Shown here piece by piece: positions 59,297-64,000 of a stretch of 64,000 bases of DNA. The DNA is from Pseudoxanthomonas sp. Root65 (GTDB taxonomy: Bacteria > Pseudomonadota > Gammaproteobacteria > Xanthomonadales > Xanthomonadaceae). Within the stretch, counting starts at the first letter, position 1, and each line of letters starts with the position of its first letter. The stretch lies in the NCBI RefSeq assembly GCF_001427635.1, contig NZ_LMHA01000001.1, positions 708,017 through 772,016 on the forward strand, in the 5' to 3' direction. The translations under genes and the position numbers were made by a program. The notes under the pieces were generated by a model. The model saw only the letters and a program-made list of their open reading frames with translations. It did not search any database and was not told where the DNA came from.

Positions 59297-60478
59297 CTAC
59301 TCGCGGACGATCTGCGGGCGCCCGAAGCCCAGGCTCGCGATCCTGCCCGCCAGCGCCTCCGCCGACGCGGTGTCCGCCGCGCCCACGCGCAGGCGCCACA
59401 GCGGGCGATCGGCACCGGGCACGTCACTGAGCCGCGCGTCGGCAATGCCGGCGGCGGTCAAGCGCGCCAGTGCGCGGTCGGCGTTGTCGCGGCTGGAGAA
59501 GCTGGCGACCTGCAGCTGCAGGGCGGCCGGGAGCGGCGTGGTGGCCGGCACGGGCGACGCCGTGACCGCAGCGGCAGGCGACGCGGTGCTGGTGACGGCG
59601 GCAGCGGGGGACGCTACCGGCGTGCCGGGCTTGCCGGATGCCACACGCACGCCATTGGCCTTCATCCACGCATCGAAGCCGGCCGCGCTGGGCACATCGC
59701 CCGGCTTGGCGGACGCGTGGTAACGCGCGGCATCCTTCGGCAACTGCCCGACCAGCTGGTCCATCGCCGACGACGAGGGCGAAGGCGAGGGCGCCGCGGC
59801 CAACGTATTGCCGTCCGGCGTCAACGCACGCACTTCGACCCGCCCGGTGCCGCGCTGGGTGATGCCCAGGCGAACCGCTGCTGCGTAGCTGAGGTCGATC
59901 ACGCGGCCTTCGTGGAAGGGCCCGCGGTCGTTCACCCGCACCACCACCGACTTGCCATTGTCCAGGTTGGTGACCCGCGCAAAGCTCGGCAGCGGCAGCG
60001 ACTTGTGCGCGGCGCTGTAGGCGTACATGTCGTAGACCTCCTGGTTGGAGGTGCGACGGCCATGGAACTTGTTGCCGTAGTACGACGCCGTGCCCTGTTC
60101 TACATAGCCGTCGACACGGTCCAGCACGCGGTACTGCTTGCCCAGCACCGAATAGGGCGACTTGTTGCCCACGCGCGAACGCGCTTCGGCGGTGACGACC
60201 GGCTCGCGGATGCAGTCCAGATCAGGCACATGGTCCGGCGTGGTGTCGGAGACGCCCGGCTTGTAGAGCCCGCCGGCGGTGTAGTTGCCGCGCGTGGACA
60301 GGTCTTCCTGGGCGGGCGCGTAGCGCGAGCAATCCTTGCCGGCGATGCCCGGCGATGGCGTCGCCGGCGAGGGCCGGGGCGCGGTTCCCGGCAACGGAGA
60401 CGCAGAGGGAGACTTCTTCGGCGCCGTGCTGCACGCGGCCAACGCCACCGCCATCAGCGGCAGGGCCAGCCACTTCAT
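59297..60478 (-). CDS. rlpA: Rare lipoprotein A (DPBB and SPOR)
   Basis: The 393-residue protein has lipobox LAAC (Cys 16), a DPBB core (GTASYYGNKFHGRRTSN, VRVNDRGPFHEGRVIDLS), a long Pro/Ala/Thr linker and a C-terminal SPOR domain (LQVASFSSRDNADRALARL). It binds denuded septal glycan. ATGA overlaps the mltB stop. Confidence 0.95.
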   Translation of the reverse strand: MKWLALPLMAVALAACSTAPKKSPSASPLPGTAPRPSPATPSPGIAGKDCSRYAPAQEDLSTRGNYTAGGLYKPGVSDTTPDHVPDLDCIREPVVTAEARSRVGNKSPYSVLGKQYRVLDRVDGYVEQGTASYYGNKFHGRRTSNQEVYDMYAYSAAHKSLPLPSFARVTNLDNGKSVVVRVNDRGPFHEGRVIDLSYAAAVRLGITQRGTGRVEVRALTPDGNTLAAAPSPSPSSSAMDQLVGQLPKDAARYHASAKPGDVPSAAGFDAWMKANGVRVASGKPGTPVASPAAAVTSTASPAAAVTASPVPATTPLPAALQLQVASFSSRDNADRALARLTAAGIADARLSDVPGADRPLWRLRVGAADTASAEALAGRIASLGFGRPQIVRE

Positions 60479-61614
60479 GCCGGCGGGATCTCGCGGCCGG
60501 CGATGGCCTGCGACAACTGGTGCACCGCCATCGCGTACATCTTGGAATTGTTGTAGCGGGTGATGGCGTAGTAGTTCTGGAAGCCCAACCAGTACTGCTT
60601 GCCGTCGGCGCCGTCCAGCTGCACCAGCGTGGCGGTGGCGTCGGGTGCGACCGGATCGATCGGGCGGTAGCCCTTCTCGGCCAGCTGCGCCAGCGTGTAG
60701 TCCGGCGTCCACGTCTCCGGATTGAACTCGGCGAAGCCGTCCTGCAGCTGCGCGCGCGCGACCACCGCGCCGCCCGGCACCCAGCCACCGCGCTCGCCGC
60801 CCTTCTTGCGGAAGTAGTTGGCGATCGAGGCGAAGATGTCCGGATACGTGGTGAACAGGTCGCGGCGTCCGTCGCCGTTGCCATCCACCGCGAACTCGCG
60901 GTAGCTGGACGGCATGAACTGGCCCAGTCCCATCGCGCCGGCGTAGCTGCCGGTCAGCGAGGCGATGTCGAGCTTCTCCTCGCGACCCAGCGCGAACAGC
61001 TGCGCCAGTTCGTCGCGGAAGAACTGCTCGCGGCGGTGCTCGTAGGCGGCACGCTCGGGATTGCCGGTGCGCGGATAACGGAACGCCAGCGTGTACAGCG
61101 CGTCCAGCACCTTGTGGCGACCGGTGAAGCCGCCATAATTGGTTTCCACGCCGATGATCGAGACGATCACCTCGGCGGGCACGCCGTACTGCTGCTCGAC
61201 GCGGGTCAGTTCGTCGCGGTGTTCGGCGATGAACGTGCGGCCGCCGTCGATGCGCGCCTGCGTGAGGAAACCGACGCGGTATTCGCTCCACGGCTTCACC
61301 CGTTCGGCGGGCCGCGACATGGCCGCGACCACGCTGTCGAGGAACTGCGCTTTTGCGAGCGTGGCTTCGATCTCGGCCGGGGCGATGCCGTACTTCGCCG
61401 CCGTGTCCTGCACGAACTGCGCACGCGCAGTGGGGAAATCGACCGGTTTCAACGCTTCCGGCGGCACCTCGGCCACACGCTCGACCGAGGTTTCGGCGGG
61501 GGTGGTGGGAGCAGTAGCGGGAGGCGTCGCCGACGCAGCGGGCGGCGGCGGTTGCGGAGTGGCACAGGACGCCAGGCCCAGTACCAGCAGACAGGAAAGT
61601 GCGTGTCGCATCAT
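60475..61614 (-). CDS. mltB: Membrane-bound lytic transglycosylase B
   Basis: The 379-residue protein has lipobox LASC, a Pro/Ala linker, and the SLT-B catalytic core with Glu in GVETNYGGFTGRHKV and GAMGLGQFMPSSYR. It cleaves glycan strands. It is one codon-overlap from rlpA and near rodA; M1 and M2 are adjacent starts. Confidence 0.95.
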   Translation of the reverse strand: MMRHALSCLLVLGLASCATPQPPPPAASATPPATAPTTPAETSVERVAEVPPEALKPVDFPTARAQFVQDTAAKYGIAPAEIEATLAKAQFLDSVVAAMSRPAERVKPWSEYRVGFLTQARIDGGRTFIAEHRDELTRVEQQYGVPAEVIVSIIGVETNYGGFTGRHKVLDALYTLAFRYPRTGNPERAAYEHRREQFFRDELAQLFALGREEKLDIASLTGSYAGAMGLGQFMPSSYREFAVDGNGDGRRDLFTTYPDIFASIANYFRKKGGERGGWVPGGAVVARAQLQDGFAEFNPETWTPDYTLAQLAEKGYRPIDPVAPDATATLVQLDGADGKQYWLGFQNYYAITRYNNSKMYAMAVHQLSQAIAGREIPPA

Positions 61615-61659
61615 CGGCGCGAGGGTAGCACGCAGGGTGCGGAAAATCGTGAACGTGGG

Positions 61660-61745
61660 GGCAGGAGTGAGTGGACAGGAGTGAGGAGTGAGTGGAAGCA
61701 GGCTTTGCTGTTCCTCACTCCTCACTCCTCTCCCCTCACTCCTCA
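61660..61745. repeat. Repeat family A, copy 2
   Basis: GGCAGGAGTGAGTGGACAGG at left and CTCACTCCTCACTCCTCTCC at right, like 28199-28276. The rodA TGA stop lies at its edge. Confidence 0.8.
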
Positions 61746-62879
61746 ATACCCATGCACCGGCCGATGCGCACGCACCGCCATCACCAGGCCCAGGCCCGCG
61801 AGCAGCGACACCGCAGACGTGCCGCCGTAACTCAGCAACGGCATCGGCACGCCGACCACCGGCAGCAGGCCCGACACCATGCCGCCGTTGACGATGACGT
61901 AGACGAACAGCGCCATGCCCAGCGTGCCGGCGAGCAGGCGTGAATACGTGTCGCGCGCGTCCATCGCGATCCACAGGCAGCGGCCGACGACGAACAGATA
62001 CAGCGCCAACGCCACCGCCACGCCGACCCAGCCGAATTCCTCCGACAGCACCGAGAAGATGAAGTCGGTGGTGTGTTCCGGCAGGTAGTCCAGGTGCGAC
62101 TGCGAGCCCTGGCCCCAGCCCTTGCCGGTCCAGCCGCCACCCCCGATGGCGATCTTCGACTGCAGGATGTTCCAGCCCGCGCCGAGCGGATCGTTCTCGG
62201 GGTCGCGGAAGGTCAGGATGCGGTTCTGCTGGTATTCGCGCAGGAACGAGAACCACGAGATCGGCGCGAACATCACCAGCCCCACCGCGGTGCCGCCGAG
62301 CACGCCGGCGGTGATGAACCACCACCACGACAGCCCGGCCAGGTACAGGCCGAACACCCCGCTCGCCGCGACCAGCATCGCCGTGCCGAAATCCGGCTGC
62401 AGCAGGATCAGCCCGGTCGGCAGGCCGATCAGCAGCGCCGAGACGATGGTCGTGCGCCAGCCCGGCGGCAACGGCTCGCGGTGCAGGTACCACGCCAGCA
62501 TCATCGGCAACGCGATCTTCAGCAGTTCCGACGGCTGCAGGTAGAAGAACTTCAGGTCGATCCAGTGCGCGCCGTGCTTGCCGGTGCCGATGAACAGCAC
62601 CAGCACCAGCGGCAGCAGCGCCACCGCGAACACACCCGGCGTCCACGCGCGCAATCGCACGGGCGTCACCCGCGAGAGCGCCCACATCGCCACTAGGCCC
62701 ACGCCGAAACGCACGCCCTGCGCCAGCACCAGCCGCTCACCCAGGGCGTCGCCGCCGGCGCTGTACAACACCGCCAGACCGATCGCCATCAGCGCCAGCA
62801 GCGCGCCCAGCAACCACCAGTCCAGCGTGCGCAGCAGATGCCGCAGCAGGTCGAAGCCCCAGCGCAGCAGGTCGGTCAT
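61743..62879 (-). CDS. rodA: Rod-shape protein / SEDS glycosyltransferase RodA
   Basis: The 378-residue SEDS polymerase has ten TM segments and the family motifs HWIDLKFFYLQPSELLKI, LLQPDFGTAML, and GGMVSGLLPVVGVPMPLLSYGGTS. It polymerises glycan with PBP2. Its start overlaps mrdA by ATGA. Confidence 0.97.
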   Translation of the reverse strand: MTDLLRWGFDLLRHLLRTLDWWLLGALLALMAIGLAVLYSAGGDALGERLVLAQGVRFGVGLVAMWALSRVTPVRLRAWTPGVFAVALLPLVLVLFIGTGKHGAHWIDLKFFYLQPSELLKIALPMMLAWYLHREPLPPGWRTTIVSALLIGLPTGLILLQPDFGTAMLVAASGVFGLYLAGLSWWWFITAGVLGGTAVGLVMFAPISWFSFLREYQQNRILTFRDPENDPLGAGWNILQSKIAIGGGGWTGKGWGQGSQSHLDYLPEHTTDFIFSVLSEEFGWVGVAVALALYLFVVGRCLWIAMDARDTYSRLLAGTLGMALFVYVIVNGGMVSGLLPVVGVPMPLLSYGGTSAVSLLAGLGLVMAVRAHRPVHGY

Positions 62880-64000
62880 GCCTGCCTCCGCACCGCAGAA
62901 GCGGCTTCAAGCCCCTCTCCCCCCGGCGACCGAACGAAGTCCCCGAGGGAGAGAGGGGTTGGGGTGAGGGTCGGGGCAGGCGCGATGGAGGGCATCTTCG
63001 AGCGCAAAGGTACGAGCGCGGCCACGCCATGAGCATCTCCGCCCATCCCCTCCTCGCCGACCCTCACCCCAACCCCTCTCCCCATGGGAGAGGGGCTTTG
63101 AGCGGGCGCCCCGCCCGAGCGAGAGGGGCCCGGAACCTGGCTTGGATTCGGGTTAGGGTTCGGATTCGTCGGCTGCATGGGTGCCGTTGCCGGCGGTGTG
63201 GCGGGCGCCGCCGCCTCGCCCTCCTTCTCGGGCATCTTCCCCAGCAGATACGCATCGAAGATCTTGCGCGCCATCGGGCCGGCGGTGCTGCCGCCGTAGC
63301 CGCCGCCTTCCACCGCGATGGCGATGGCGATGGTCGGGTTGTCTGCCGGCGCGAAGCCGACGAACAACGAGCGATGGCGCAGGTGCATCGGCAGGCTGCG
63401 CGGATCCACGGCGGCCGTGCCGCGGCGGCTGATCACCTGCGCGGTGCCGGTCTTGCCGGCCATCAGGTAGGACGCTCCCTGCGCGACGCGCCAACCGGTG
63501 CCGCCGGGCTGCATGGTGTCCTGCATGCCGAGCCGCACCACTTCCACGTTCGCCGGGTTCGGACTGATCGCGATGGGCGCAGGCTGCGGCGTAGGCTCCC
63601 ACGGCCGGTCGAAGCCGACGCGCGTCTCCCGCACCAGGTGCGGCCGCCGCATCTGCCCATTGGCGATGCCGGCGGTGGCGCGCACCAGTTGCAGCGGTGT
63701 GACCTTCCAGTCGCCCTGGCCGATGGCGACGTTGACCGTGTCGCCGGGATACCACCGCTCCTTGCGCGCCTTCAGCTTGGCCTGCGGCGACGGCAGGATG
63801 CCGCCGATCTCGCCGCGCAGGTCGATACCGGTGGGCTGGCCGAAGCCGTAGTGCTCCATGTAGTCGTCGAACTGCGCGATGCCCAGGTCCAGCGCCAGCC
63901 GGTAGTAATACGTGTTGACCGACTGCGAGATCGACTTGCGCAGGTCGGTGACGCCATGGCCGCGGCGGCTGGCATCGCCCCAGCCGCGACTGGTGCCGGG
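62876..64000 (-). CDS. mrdA: Penicillin-binding protein 2, 5' end beyond window, with repeat-coded tail
   Basis: The last 374 residues are visible: SISQSVNTYYYRLA (S-x-N motif), AGKTGTAQVISRRG (K-T-G motif) and FDAYLLGKMP at the natural end of the transpeptidase. After a Asn-Pro repeat (NPNPNPNP) about 84 codons (63130-62879) come from palindromic repeat D. PBP2 crosslinks lateral-wall glycan with RodA. ATGA overlap with rodA is kept despite the insertion. Confidence 0.95.
   Translation of the reverse strand, partial: PGTSRGWGDASRRGHGVTDLRKSISQSVNTYYYRLALDLGIAQFDDYMEHYGFGQPTGIDLRGEIGGILPSPQAKLKARKERWYPGDTVNVAIGQGDWKVTPLQLVRATAGIANGQMRRPHLVRETRVGFDRPWEPTPQPAPIAISPNPANVEVVRLGMQDTMQPGGTGWRVAQGASYLMAGKTGTAQVISRRGTAAVDPRSLPMHLRHRSLFVGFAPADNPTIAIAIAVEGGGYGGSTAGPMARKIFDAYLLGKMPEKEGEAAAPATPPATAPMQPTNPNPNPNPSQVPGPSRSGGAPAQSPSPMGRGVGVRVGEEGMGGDAHGVAALVPLRSKMPSIAPAPTLTPTPLSLGDFVRSPGGEGLEAASAVRRQA
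62905..63130. repeat. Repeat family D: 24-bp palindrome inside mrdA's 3' end
   Basis: GAGAGGGGTTGGGGTGAGGG(TCGG) at 62951-62974 is the exact complement of 63057-63080. Each arm has its own CCCCTCTCCC/GGGAGAGGGG-type hairpin next to it, and 82 bases separate the arms. In frame, it codes for the tail of PBP2. Confidence 0.85.

Noticed and set aside
61615..61742. Small ORFs from the GAGTGAG-type repeat
   Set aside because: Coding-like stretches arise from the repeat and its tandem CTCACTCC; no start signal or family.

Overview
The window is a GC-rich, gene-dense chromosomal segment of a gammaproteobacterium of the Xanthomonadaceae/Lysobacteraceae type (Pseudoxanthomonas, Stenotrophomonas or Lysobacter-like). 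Three things suggest this: the ilvC-ilvG-ilvM-ilvA-leuA-leuCDB gene order, the large TonB receptor and winged-helix/TolB-type regulator families, and xanthomonad-style intergenic palindromes. Assignment is by family recognition only; no search was run. I saw no rRNA, tRNA, CRISPR array, insertion sequence or prophage. Most of the window is conserved chromosomal core with a few accessory patches.

Left part (1-5.2 kb): a truncated lipoprotein, two secreted EF-hand proteins, small membrane or exported proteins of unknown role, a lytic transglycosylase and inorganic pyrophosphatase (ppa). From 5.2 to 11 kb lies the most accessory-looking block: an AraC-type regulator, a TonB-dependent receptor with a palindrome sitting exactly in its promoter spacer, and a fused Asp/Asn-hydroxylase-like plus sulfotransferase protein. 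From 11 to 20.2 kb come a membrane winged-helix/TolB-repeat regulator, a candidate small RNA with a strong terminator, a two-TM channel-like protein, a DUF4136 lipoprotein coupled to a 55-residue membrane protein, thiC behind a TPP riboswitch, and a soluble PAS chemoreceptor next to a lone PhnD-like binding protein.

Middle part (20.2-31.4 kb): branched-chain amino acid synthesis. ilvD is divergent from ilvC-ilvG-ilvM-ilvA-leuA-leuC-leuD-leuB. That long operon is preceded by a leader peptide with seven consecutive Val/Leu/Ile codons and a rho-independent attenuator. Nearly all its genes overlap or abut, implying translational coupling.

Right part: a periplasmic-propeller GGDEF protein (31.8-34.8 kb); an RND pump and adaptor divergent from a TetR regulator, with a methyltransferase and tolC close by (34.9-42.1 kb), which together could make a full tripartite efflux system; an envelope glycolipid cluster of waaA, two lipid A acyltransferases ending tail to tail, an O-antigen-ligase-like protein and a glycosyltransferase (43.5-49.1 kb); glnE; and the cell-wall elongation cluster mrdA-rodA-mltB-rlpA-dacC with ybeD-lipB (54.8-64 kb). 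In that cluster two unrelated genes separate dacC from ybeD, lipA is not next to lipB, and mrdA carries an in-frame extension made of a palindromic repeat. At least four intergenic repeat families occur, several touching or supplying stop codons.
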